A stretch of DNA of 64,000 bases. Origin: Plectrocnemia conspersa (Eukaryota > Arthropoda > Insecta > Trichoptera > Polycentropodidae). This document shows positions 21,991 to 32,623 of the stretch, piece by piece. The notes under the pieces were generated by a model. It had not been told where the DNA came from. It saw only the letters and a program-made list of their open reading frames with translations, and searched no databases. The stretch's first letter is position 1. Each line of letters opens with the position of its first letter. The stretch covers positions 186,001 to 250,000 of the forward strand of contig VTFK01000357.1 in NCBI GenBank assembly GCA_009617715.1, in the 5' to 3' direction. The position numbers and the translations under genes were made by a program.

Positions 21991-22705
21991 AATGATTGGA
22001 TTGTTTTAACTTTTTTATTGTTTGATGGGGTTAATTGAAGTATTGGTTTATTAAACGGCGCGGTGAATTTAATCAAGTCGTACAAAAAATACATGCATAT
22101 TTAAATCAAATAATTATTATTAAATAACTTCACAAAGTATAATAACGCATCAAAGAAGCTATTTTTTTCATTCTAATTTTAGTATCAGCTCACAAGAAAA
22201 ACCTTTCAAAGATGTTTGAATATATTAATACTTACTCGGAAGATCAAAAGTATTTAAATAACCAAATTTTTTTGCAATTTTCTATTACTATAACCGGCCG
22301 GCGGATTTATCTTTGCTTTGGTGATGTAAGAATCTTTGTTTTTGTAAAGTAGCAATAGCTATTATTGCCAATTGTATTACGATTATTATTGACAGCTGAA
22401 GGAGTCTTATTTTTTTTGTTAAAACAATTGGAAAATATTAATTTTGGACTGAGCTTAAAATTTTAGGGGATTTTAAAGAGAAATTTTGTAATTGAAGAAG
22501 CTAGACATTGAAGTCATTAATTAAATATTTGCAAAACCCAGAATCCATTACCAGTCAAAAAATATTGACTTCTTTAGTTCTTTATAATTCTTCAAAATCA
22601 GCAATATGTAAAATAGAGAAAGAAATAATTCGTAGATAATTTAATGGCCCGACGAATTTTAAGAAACCTCGCGAATCCATCAAATCATTAGAATCCATTT
22701 AAGAA
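21991..22705. other. AT-rich non-coding DNA
   Basis: Nothing recognised. Confidence 0.3.
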
Positions 22706-22777
22706 ATTGAAAATTTATCATTTTGCGCAACAATCAGAAAAATATTTTTTTCTTACAACTTACAGAAAGTAGTGTAA

Positions 22778-23856
22778 TGCTTGCACTACACTCTCTGGAA
22801 GTTGTCCGAACTGAAGTCGGCCGAGACCTACGACTTCGAGTAAGCTACCACACTCGCAAATTTCATATGCCGTTCGGACGGCGGCCGTGAATGACGTCTG
22901 GCCGGCGGCTTCTGTCACGTACAGCCGGCATATTTGCGCGAGATCGAAAAATGTGCCAAATAATCGCAATTTTTAAATTGTTATATTATTAAAATTACGC
23001 TATTGATAATTATAAAAGTTTGTGTGGGCACTCACCAATACAATATCAGTGAAAACTTTTCGGTCGTAAATATTCAATTTACGCAAAATCTTTGTCGGCT
23101 TTTGCAAAATGCTATAAGGCATAAAAATGATACTTCATAATATGAACTCCACATGTGTGACTATCCTAGAATTTGTCGCCATCGATTCTAAATAAGAATT
23201 CGATATGGTGTGACATTTATATAAACCAATCTAGGAAAATACATAAGGATATTCGAAACGTTTTTTTTTAACATAATCAAGTACCACTAATTATTTTTTA
23301 AATATTTAATTTTATATGAAAAAAATATACTAACAATATCTGTTAGAAGAATATACTATCAAAAATATAATTAATTCCTTTTGGTGCCCTAATATATTCA
23401 AAGATGTCAGTAAGAGTGTTGAATTCCCCGATAAGCATGTGGTATTATTACTTGACCACGTGACTACGTTGCAGCGCTCGACGTGCGTGTTGACCATAGG
23501 ACACCTACGCGCATACTGAAATTGAACCGAGTTACTCGTTCTATCTCAGTTTGCGAAAAACCATATCATTATCTCTCTCTCTGTCGTCACTTAACACGCG
23601 AGAGAGCGTAAGTAGAAGTATCTCACGGCTTGCGCTCGAAAGAGCAGCTCCGACTTCGGTTCTCTTGACTTCGGTTCATTTGCCAACAATGTTCGGAAGC
23701 GCTTGAAGCTGGCCAAGTCGACTGATTTACCCCCGCTTTACCTCCCGTTCTCGGTAACTTCGGACAACTTCCGAGAGATTTTAGAGCGGGCAGAACCTAC
23801 TATATTCTCCGTCCTTGGCCAACCTTGGCTTACTTCCAGAGAGTGTAGGGCAGGCA
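22778..23856 (-). mobile_element. Element H, copy C (inverted, near full length)
   Basis: Reverse-orientation copy of element H, 1,079 bp, with TGCTTGCACTACACTCTCTG at 22778 and GAGTGTAGGGCAGGCA ending at 23856. TAA lies directly outside both termini (22775-22777, 23857-23859). It carries the segment ACTTCGGACAACTTCCGAGA near its 23.75-kb end, so it may be closest to full length. No enzyme is encoded. Together with copy B it forms a large inverted repeat across 3.7 kb. Confidence 0.8.
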
Positions 23857-24360
23857 TAAGAATTAATAGAGAAGTAATTAAAAATATTTTAATAGACGGT
23901 CAAGAGACCAAATAATTTACAGTGCCTATTAAAACCAACAGCTACACAAAACGAGAGAAATTTTCTTAACAAAAAAAAAGCAACTAAAAAATAAAAATAT
24001 TTAGGTACGCGCACATAAAAGGGTTGCCATCCCTGTTTTAGCAAAAGCTAAGTTTGGTACCATTTAATTATATTAGTCTATATTATGTTCCCAATGTTGG
24101 CGAAAGTTATCAAAGTTATTAACTTCTTAATAACAGTAAGACATTATTATACTTCCTATAATATTAGATCATCTAAAATCTTAAGAATCCTTAACCCGTT
24201 TCTGGCTAGGTGTTTTTAATATCGAATAAAATTGATAAATGTATTGTTTCTGCTTATCTTAAATTATTATTTTCTAGATGTCAGTAAAATATGTATTTAT
24301 AATACTTTAAAGGATTTTTAAACGCTACGTAAACATACTGTACTTACAGAAAGAGTAATA
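23857..24360. other. AT-rich non-coding DNA
   Basis: Nothing recognised. Confidence 0.3.
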
Positions 24361-24845
24361 TCCGTCACTTTGCAGCCCCTGTACGTATCCATAATTTAAT
24401 TATAATAAAAGCCTGATTTGAAAACTTGCCGCCAAAGAAAGGCGCGGAATCTTTCTGCGAATGTAGATAATGAATATTTTCCGTAATCCCCTTTGCCAAT
24501 TCACGTCGTATAATACATAAGGCAGTCGAAACAAAAAGGAGGCGCGGGATCTCCTCAGCCAGTTTGCATATCAATGGCTTATCATTTTATATGAACAAAT
24601 GTCTGCAGGCGCGGGCGTGCCATCAAAGGCCTTAATTAATATTATATTATAAGTTTTCTTTGACGGTAACAAAATTATCAAGCGAACGAGAAGCCCGTAA
24701 TGTAACTAGAAACGTTGATGTACCTCACGCAGTCACGCAGCGGCGTAAATCGACGAAATTATCGCGTTACACGTGTTTGATTTAGAAAAACTATAAATGT
24801 GAATGATACATGTTAATAATCCACACTTAGCGATCCGGCAGCTTC
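24360..24845. other. GC-richer non-coding island
   Basis: Contains GAAAACTTGCCGCCAAAG, GGCGCGGAATC and GGCGCGGGATC (two related words), ATTTGCATATCAATGGCTTA-like sequence and GCAGGCGCGGGCGTGCC. There is no convincing reading frame. The alternation of homeodomain-like AT words with GC words resembles insect enhancers; inference only. Confidence 0.3.
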
Positions 24846-24884
24846 TGTCAATATTACTTTGTATATTCAGTGAATATTATGTAC

Positions 24885-25075
24885 CGGGGGTTGGCGAACT
24901 ACGGCCCGCGGGCCAAGTCCGGCTCGCAAGCTGGAAATAGATTTTATTTTTAAGCTCTTAATGTGCTTTATCAAGTTGAGATATTGCATATGTGTGCACC
25001 CAGGCCTGCCGAGAGGGGGGGGGAGAAAAGGAGACAAATTCTCGGGGCCCGTTCTTCTTGAAGGATCTGACATAG
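24885..25075. repeat. Fragments of hAT-like element ends
   Basis: Two terminal sequences of hAT-like style lie close together: GGGGGTTGGCGAACTACGGC with CCCGCGGGCC (from 24886), and CAGGCCTGCCGAGAGGGGGG (from 25001) followed by ATTCTCGGGGCCCG. No matching opposite ends or target duplications were found, so these are remnants. The G-run at about 25015-25023 is long for this genome. Confidence 0.45.
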
Positions 25076-26140
25076 CAAGAATATATTTATTAAAAAAGTA
25101 AAAATCACCTAAAATAATGAATCTGAACTACAGCTGCTTAAGATGTATGTACTGATATATTTCAGGTATAAGTTCCTTCAGCCTTTTTTATACATACAAG
25201 AAATAAGAGGAGCGGAACATTGCCTTCAAAAGCACCCACTTTCAAGGTAGTACTATTTAATCAAAAGAACAGGTTGTAGTTTTTTGACGTGGCTCCAATT
25301 GTGTTAAAATTTGTTTGCAAATTATGGTTAAGTTTATTGCTTTTTGAACGCTTAAAAATTATTAGACAATATATAATATATACAATATTCAACGAATGTA
25401 AATTAGTAGCAGTAAATTTAGGTATTTGATCTGAATTTTCAAATTTAATATCTAAGAAAGAAGCAAAAAAATAACGAAAAATAAACAATAGCACCAGCTA
25501 ATTTATATAAATTTAATGTTTTTATATATTGTATTATCGGTAATTTGCCAACTGGATGTAATGTAGCAAAATAAATAAATAATACATTTAATTTCATGTG
25601 GATATTCCTGAAAGAAAGTCTAAAAAAAAATCTCGAATCTATCCCAAAAATATTTTTTTAAATATATCATTTCAGTATAATCATATCGAAATACATTTTA
25701 TCCAGTAGATATATATTTTCACTAGTGAAAATATAAATTAAATGGCAGGTGATTAGTGGCTTTTCTACATGTAGTATAATATATATTTACATCCGATGTA
25801 TAAATGTTACAATGAGCGTATTTTTTAGTTATATTTTCACTAATAAATTCCAAATACCACCAGTAGATACATATTTCTACTAGAAAAAATATAATTATGT
25901 TTTAGAGACATTTTGCTGCTCTAAAATGTCTTGGAAACTTAATTTACCAGTTGCGAAACGTCCATTTGCTGTTCAAACCCAAGCTAATCTAATGAAAGTT
26001 CTAAAATTAATTATAGTTTTAAACTTTTATTAGGTCAAGTCCAAAAATACGAGCCAATTCATATCTCAAGAGTTAATAAGCGAAAGAATAAGAACAAAAA
26101 GATATCGCATCTCACATATTGCTCCATAGTTTGTCTGCAT
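25076..26140. other. AT-rich non-coding DNA
   Basis: No gene or repeat recognised. Near-repeated words TAGATATATATTTTCACTAG (25707) and TAGATACATATTTCTACTAG (25864) suggest decayed repeat DNA; a similar word occurs at 45378. Confidence 0.3.
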
Positions 26141-26142
26141 TT

Positions 26143-26947
26143 AAAATATTATTTATTATTTATTTATTTATTAAAATTATAACCATCGTGACCTGACAGG
26201 CAAACCCAATGCGTCACGATAGTCAAAAGTACTAATACATCATAATACATACAAATATAAACAAGACAAAACAACAGACACAAATCACCTCAACAGGTGT
26301 GCATTGTCCCATACGAACTGAACCAAAACTCCATATGTGCAAGAGAAAATGTCAATATTACAATGGACAGAATTGAGCAGATAAATAGCCTTGGCCAGAG
26401 AAGAGTTGGCAAGTGCTTCAGTTCTAGACTTGACAGGCAAGAATAGTGGACGCGACCGAGAACTATAACCACCTTCAGGAGCCCACATTTGAAGCTGCTC
26501 GAGCACTGAAGGATTGTCTACGATGCCCTTGAGCAATTTCCAGAAGTGTTTAATTACATAAACACTTCTACGAGTCGACAAAGAAACGTATCTCAGGGCT
26601 CCCAAAATAAAAGCACTGGGAAACAAGAACGGATAATACCCGTATTCCTTTAAGTATAAATATCGAAGAAATTTACGTTGTACTTTTTCCAGCTTCAATT
26701 CATTACATTGATTCATTACGCCTGGGATCCAAATGATGGAGCTAGTTTCTAGTATGCTGCGGACTAGAGTATCATAAAGAGTACGCAATACTAAAGTATT
26801 CCTGAAGTAACGCGCATTTCTCAAGATAAAACCGAGCATTTTTAAGGATTTGCTAGGAGTCTCTGCAATGTGCTGGCTAAATTTCCAACGTTCTTCGAAA
26901 GTCACTCCTAAATCCTTAGTTAAAGAAAACCTTTCCAGAAAATATCC
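26143..26947 (-). mobile_element. LINE-A copy 1, 3' portion
   Basis: The 3' part of a non-LTR retrotransposon on the minus strand, separated from its 5' portion (29643-30325) by a hAT insertion. It ends in a conserved hairpin (26182-26224) and an (AATA)n-type tail, written TTATTTATTTATTA on the + strand. The protein part is described separately. Deleting the hAT and one GCCTAGAT copy joins this part precisely to the 5' portion, as copy 3 at 62.7 kb shows for the empty site. Confidence 0.88.
26285..26947 (-). pseudogene. LINE-A ORF2 C-terminal region (copy 1)
   Basis: The open frame from the hAT junction at 26947 to the stop at 26285 encodes the thumb and C-terminal part of a LINE reverse transcriptase: FKERWKFSQHI-type start (here FEERWKFSQHI), KSLKMLGFILRNARYF, LYDTLVRSILETSSIIW, KLEKVQRKFLRYLYLKEYG and LVQFVWDNAHLLR. 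The order (DLG.F..., LGF..R, LYDTLVRS.L...S..W, VQRKFLR) is standard for the jockey/CR1-like group; I could not resolve the clade. It is almost identical to copy 3 (62.6 kb), so both inserted fairly recently. It cannot act alone because the catalytic core lies across the hAT insertion and contains a frameshift. Confidence 0.88.
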
Positions 26948-27138
26948 GCCTAGATCAGTGTTTCCCAGCCTTCTTTATGCCATGCCCCACCGTAGTCTTT
27001 TCAAAAGTCATATGCCCCACCGGCATCTTTTTTAATAAAACAGTAGTTAAATTTTCAAAACGTATATGATAATTGAAATAATTACAAAATACAAATTAAA
27101 AATATAAGTAAAATAAAATAAAATGGTAATGCCTAATC

Positions 27139-27813
27139 CATGGTTTCCCAAACTATGTTCCGCGGAACACTGGTGTTCCGCGGATCAAAATAGGTGTTCC
27201 AAGTGGAGTCTAAATAGATATTTCACAAATATTTGGAGTATATTAAAAAAATTGTTAGTCTTGCTAATACATAAAAATTGTTCATAAATCTAATAAAAAA
27301 AGCTTGAAACTATTGTAATTTATTGCGTTAAAACAGGATTGGGTGTATACTTTTAGAAATATAAATGATTTAAATAAAATTTGCATAAAAAGAATTGATT
27401 TTCTTGTACATTAATTTAGTCTGGTTGCTTAAAAAATATTTTTTTTTTTTCCATTTTGACAAAAAAAATATTACAGAATTTACATATTATTCAAAAACTA
27501 CCCATGGATCTTTGGCTGAAAACAGGAAATTTGACGAAAGAAATGCCAAATACTTCTACTGATACATCTATCATCGAAGAAAAAATAATCCAAAACTGAG
27601 AATACAACTGATCAATATTATGCCTGATATAAAAAAAAATTGTAATTTAAGAACCCAAAGTCATTAGGAGCTTTATTTATTTGAATTTTTATGTTTATGA
27701 AATAAATGATATTACTATTATGAGTTACCCAACCTAAAAAATAAGCTAAGTGTTCCGCCAAAGTTTTCGGATTTGTCAAGTGTTCCGTCGCTGAAAAAGT
27801 TTGGGAAACCCTG
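27139..27813. mobile_element. hAT-2, MITE-sized hAT nested in hAT-1
   Basis: Inverted repeats CATGGTTTCCCAAACT (27139) and AGTTTGGGAAACCCTG (ending 27813) match at 15 of 16 positions, with an 8-bp target duplication GCCTAATC (27131-27138, 27814-27821), again nnnTAnnn. A GTTCCGCGGAACAC palindrome follows the left end, and GTGTTCCGCC/GTGTTCCGTC near the right end are related subterminal repeats. At 675 bp it has no transposase and must have been moved by another hAT enzyme. Confidence 0.9.
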
Positions 27814-27899
27814 GCCTAATCCATTATTAAATTATTAAATTCACTTACGCTTGCTACAAAGAAATTTTATGTCTGGATCTAACTTGGGTAATTTCAGTC

Positions 27900-29460
27900 T
27901 TAAGTCCCTCTATTTGTAATATTCAATCGATTTCTTTTTTTAATGAGTAAATCGCTTATGGCGCTAAAATCACATTCCACTAAATAAGATGATGGAAAGG
28001 GTAATAATAAATTTCTAGCATGCAAAGTAATATTAGGATATTTTGTGTTAGTTTCTTCGCACATTCTTGCCATTATTCCTTTTATATTGAATAAATTTGT
28101 AATCGAATCATCATTTTGCATTTCCGAAAGTTCTTCTTCATACAAATTTTTATTTGGAATATCTACCAGCATTGGTTGTGCCAACCAAGCTGGAAAATGT
28201 ATCTCTTTTAAATCAGCAAATCGTTCTTTAAAATCAGTTGATAAAGTTTGCAGATGGTCCAAAATAACACGTTTAGCATTATGAGTCACTTCACATTTTT
28301 GGAGCCAGTAAATTGTTGCAAAATTGTTGTTAAAAAATTTTTTTTTAGATAATTCGATAAAAGTGGTGAATGCAAATATCTTTGCTTTTGCATCGACAAG
28401 TGTTTTCTCCGATCCTTGAAGTTGGCTATTTAAAATATTTAATTTTTCAAATATATCAGTTAAATAGCTTACAAATGCTTTACCGACGACCGTCATCAAA
28501 AACTTCATATCAGATCGGTTGCTTAAAAAATCACAAAGGGTATCGAATAATTCCATAAATCTTTTTAAGGAATTTCCTTTTGAGAGCCATCTTACTTCAG
28601 TGTGAAGTAACAGTCTTACGTGTTCCGCATTTTGTTCTTCACAAAATAACTTGAAGAGACGCTCAGATTTAGCACTAGTTTTAATCATATTGATACACTT
28701 TATAACGGAATTTAGTACCTCATTTAGAACAGGTGAAATGTATTTAGCCTCCAAGTTTTCCCTGTGAATAACACAATGCACCACAGTCATATCTGGATTC
28801 TCGTCTTTCATTAATTTTAAGCAGCCATTTTTCTTTCCTATCATATTGGGGGCACCATCTGCAGCACAAGATATTATATTTTTCATTGGTATATTTTTAA
28901 CATCTAAATATTCTATTAGCTTATTAAATATATCTTTGGAGGTAGTAGTGCTTTCTAATGATTTGCAGAATAACATTTCTTCTGCAAATTCTCTTTTATA
29001 AATATATCTTACGTAAGCTAGTTTACGTTTTCACTCAATTCGTCTATTCTTTTGCAAACAGTAGTGTTGCTGAGGGGCATAGCCTTCACGAGTTTGTCAT
29101 CTTGTTGTAGAACTGTTTTAAGAAATGCTGATATTGATGGCTTGATTAGATCCTCTCCTATAGTATGGGTTTTTCCACATTTAGAGATGAGCAATGAAAT
29201 TTGGTAACTAGCCTCAAGACTACGATCAATACTTGCAGTTTGTGCACAAAATAGATTTGTTAATGTTGGTTGTTTTCCAAATTTTCTTTAAGATTTTGAA
29301 AGAAAATAATATCTGAATTAATATGAGTACTATGTTTTGCCTTCAAATGTGCTTCAAGACGACCTCGTTTCATTGTTTCATTGGTAAAGGATTTCTCACA
29401 CAGAAGACAAAAAGGTAGGCATTCGTAATGCCTAGCAGGTATAAATCCAAATTTTAAGAA
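27900..29460 (-). pseudogene. Buster-type hAT transposase (BED finger, ZBED5/SCAND3-like), broken
   Basis: The minus strand begins near 29460 with KFGFIPARHYECLPF, then a BED zinc finger (CLLCEKSFTNETMKRGRLE, then AHLKAKH: Cys-x2-Cys with His-x4-His) and NSDIIFFQNLKENLEN up to a stop near 29278. The middle is out of frame but retains MPLSNTTVCKRIDELSE (about 29080-29035). From about 29020 the main frame resumes with AYVRYIYKREFAEEMLFCK and runs to 27900. It contains CAADGAPNMIGKKNG (catalytic-core region), VVHCVIHRENL and LLLHTEVRWLSKGNSLKRF, blocks typical of Buster hATs and of the vertebrate domesticated genes ZBED5, FAM200 and SCAND3. Family proteins are about 600 residues; this copy has at least two frame breaks and an early stop, so it is not functional. 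The hATC end appears short. Confidence 0.87.
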
Positions 29461-29642
29461 ATCCTACGCACGTGGGTATATTTAGTCGTGAACGAGCAAA
29501 TTATATTTATATGTGGAATATTTGATAATTTCCGACGTGTCCCATCTCTGAAGTGTGGTGTCCCATCTCTGAAGCGTGGTGCCCCACCTCTGAGGCGTGG
29601 TGCCCCACCGGTGGGGCGTACGCCCCACCGTGGGAAACACTG

Positions 29643-30325
29643 GCCTAGATGGTATGAATATTTTGCTGGCATTAATGACCTTGAAAATGAAATTGTGTGA
29701 CATTTCTTTACACTGAAAGGCAATTGGTTATAGCAAGCCCATTTCCACATAGAGTTGAGATCCTCCTGTAGGTCGAGGGAATCAGAAATCGATTGCATTT
29801 TCTTGTAAATTTTCAAGTCATCTGCATATAATAAAAAATCTGAATGCTCTATTGCTGTTTCTATGTCATTAATGAACAATAAAAACAACAATGGACCCAA
29901 ATTGGATCCTTGAGGTACTCCAGTAGGGGTCTTATATCGTTCTGAAAAGGAGTTATTAATTGATATCTATTGGTCAAGTAATTTGAGAATAGATTTATGA
30001 GATCTTCAGAAAACCCGAAATTAGATAACTTTTTTACAAGTAAAGCATGGTTAACTTTATCAAATGCTTTTTCAAAATCTGTGTATACGACGTCCACTTG
30101 TACACCAGAGTCCAATGATTTTGAAACATAGTTAAACAAAACCATTAGATTAGTGACAGTGGATCGAGATTTACGGAAACCATGTTGTTGGTCGAGAAGC
30201 ATACACCTGCAATGATTAAAAATGTATTTATGCAAAACAATTTCAAATAATTTTGCAGGTGATGAGATCAAAGCTATTGGCCTGTAATTGTCAATCTGAG
30301 ATTTGGGAGCCTTTTTATGAATGAA
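29643..30325 (-). pseudogene. LINE-A copy 1, reverse transcriptase core
   Basis: 5' portion of LINE-A copy 1, interrupted at 29643 by hAT-1. On the minus strand it starts at IHKKAPKSQ (about 30325, the 5' truncation point), then NYRPIALISSPAKLFE, QQHGFRKSRSTVTNL and VDVVYTDFEKAFDKVNHALL (catalytic motif A). A frameshift near 29945 follows, then VPQGSNLGPLLFLLFINDI, FLLYADDLKIYK (motif C, YADD, about 29825-29814), WKWACYNQLPFSVKKCHTIS and AKYSYHLG, reaching the hAT junction. The order NYRP, FDKV, VPQG, YADD is that of LINE reverse transcriptases, which copy element RNA into the genome by target-primed reverse transcription. The frameshift and interruption inactivate it. No endonuclease region is present. 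Confidence 0.88.
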
Positions 30326-30399
30326 TATAATATATATGAATATAAAACTATGTTTTAAAAATATGATTGCTATCCTTATCGATATTACTATATAGACTT

Positions 30400-30530
30400 T
30401 AATATGAGAGGTCAGATCAAAGTGTATTAAAACCGAATTTTTGTATAAAAAGACATAATATAATCGAGCGCTTTCACCGCGATGACACGATTTTATTGCT
30501 TTTGATCTGGACTGGAAATTCACTTTTTAG
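30400..30530. repeat. Repeat R, copy 3
   Basis: Shares GTATAAAAAG, ATCGAGCGCTTTCACCGCGA, GACACGATTTTATTGCTTTTGA and the following (A/G)TCTGGA with the copies at 5.2 and 19.35 kb. It begins just upstream of the LINE-A truncation point. Confidence 0.6.
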
Positions 30531-32570
30531 CAACACTGAGCAGCAAAGAAAACACAACTAATTATCAAGTGAACAGATATTTTTAAATAAATACCAAATT
30601 AAAATATTTCACAACAGTGGCTAATTTTTATATTTATTTGTAGCATAGAGAGGGTTAACTCGTACCTATAATTCTTTTATTAATAAATTATATAACGATT
30701 TAAAAAAAAATATAAAATGCCATTTTTGTTATGAGGCCCGGAATCATGGTTTTTCCCATGCACATATTGCTTCGCATTCTGTTATGAAGTTACGCAGTTG
30801 TTATTCGACAGCGTATTATGTGCCCAGTGAGATATTTTATGAAAAAAAGAGTTTTTCGTGTCGTTTTTAATATCGTGCTTTTAAAGCATAGTGAAGTGCA
30901 AATTATTTTGTTATTGAATTAAATGACAAAGCATTATGGTTTTGTGCTATGATAATTTGAGAGTAGTTAAAAAATGCAACTTTGTTATTATCAGATTCAG
31001 AACTAGATACGATATTCACAACTTACAGAGAAACAGTGATCAAAAAAGATTAAAACAGATTTTTTTAATCATAATCATTTTTTTTGTAAAAATAAAAATA
31101 AAAACAAAATGCTAATTTATTCACTAATAAATAAAATATTTATTATTGGTCAATTAGTAAAGTCGTGCATGCTTGTTTATTTATTTTAATCTTGGTAAGC
31201 ACATTGTGAGTAACATCAATAAGCAATTTAATAGCAAAGCAAATTATTTTAATAGATTTTATTTGGATTTATCCATTGGATCCCAAACATTTTAATCTTC
31301 TCTCAATGTATTTTTTTAGATGATGCATATGATCAATAAGGAACATATGCTTTATGATTTATATTTTTATTTGGCAGTACCCATGTGAAAAGACATTTTC
31401 AAAGATGAAATACATAAAATTGCAGCACAGACGAACTACGAATCCTAGTTTGATTAAATGTTATGTTATAAAAAGAAATTAGATTATTTTCATAGCCTAA
31501 AATATTTCTTAACCGACCTTATACAAAAATGTTTACCGACCCCAATACAGCTATAAAATGCCCAGAAACAGAATACGAAAATGCATATATAATTGAAGGT
31601 AATTTTTTTATTAACAAGAAATGGAATAATATGGAGATGGCGTCAAAATAAAAATATGAAACAAGAAATATGTATAGAATATTGAAACATTAGTGTTTAT
31701 AAATAACCATTATACATAAGTATAGCAATAAAATATTTATTTATGTATATATTACATATTTAAAATCATCGAGATTTTTTATATCAATTTATCTACTGTC
31801 TACGTTACACGCGACAGTTACATTTATATTAGCATTCTATTACAATGCACCGTGAAATTTATTCGAAATCCACTTACTATGCGCCGTTTTCTCTATGCAA
31901 CTTTGCATAGCAAACAGCCTGAAAATATGAATCGAGCTGGAAATATAACGAGGAAATCGCATGACTTTCATTGAACACTCAAAATCTCGATCCTCGCACT
32001 TGACTTAACATTATCCGTCTCAGAGAGTTGAACGTCTGAATTTTGTATGATTGAGCGAAATGGCATAGAAGAATGTGTGATACGAAACGGAAACTCTTCC
32101 ATAGTTTATACCATATTCACTTGAAGACTATACATATTCACAAAATTTAACCCTCTATTGGTCGAGAATGAACATAATGAATTGCACATCAAATAAATAT
32201 ACGACGACAAAGAGAAAAATATACATTGAAGAGAGAAAATATCACTTAGATCTACAAATAAGAGAAGCAATTAAATAATCAATGCATTTGGAAGCGTTAA
32301 CTCATTTGAAGATTAGTTTATGATTATAATTTATTTGCGATAAATAAAAAATGTATATATATATATAATAAAGTAATCGAAATGTTTTTTTACTACTATC
32401 CAAGGGCTTACTTAAAATTCCTGTGGCATAATCGAATTAGATCATTTAAAATTTACCCCAATCATATAAATATTTAGTATCTTCATAATTTTTTTGCTCC
32501 ATTTATAAGATTGCCACATATTTATAATTATAATTTAACTACAATTAAAAACATGCTTTAATTTATAAAG
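30531..32570. other. AT-rich non-coding DNA
   Basis: No gene recognised. 31790-32110 is somewhat GC-richer (ACGCGACAGTTAC, TATGCAACTTTGCATAGCAA dyad, GAATCGAGCTGG) without an open frame; it may be regulatory. Confidence 0.3.
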
Positions 32571-32619
32571 ATATTCAGCACGTTACTTAGCTTTGGGAGA
32601 TGAAAGGGCTTGCGTATCT
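32570..32619. repeat. Repeat S, left half of split copy
   Basis: TCAGCACGTTACTTAGCTTT and GGGAGATGAAAGGGCTTGCG match 3211-3255. The match stops near 32619, where the poly-T (LINE-B tail) begins; the remainder resumes at 33957. Confidence 0.65.
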
Positions 32620-32623
32620 AACA

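Larger units (their letters stand above)
26956..29642 (-). mobile_element. hAT-1, Buster-like hAT transposon inserted in LINE-A
   Basis: 12-bp perfect inverted repeats (CAGTGTTTCCCA at 26956; TGGGAAACACTG ending 29642) are flanked by a perfect 8-bp target duplication GCCTAGAT (26948-26955, 29643-29650). The duplication fits nnnTAnnn, the consensus reported for Buster-family hAT elements. The right end has GGTGCCCCACCTCTGAGGCG-type tandem repeats (about 29540-29610) and a 22-bp perfect palindrome at 29609-29630; GCCCCACC also occurs near the left end. A second hAT (27139-27813) sits inside. Without it the element is about 2.0 kb. The minus strand carries a broken transposase. Confidence 0.93.

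Noticed and set aside
28045..28558. + strand frames of 62-79 codons
   Set aside because: Antisense shadows of the hAT-1 transposase.
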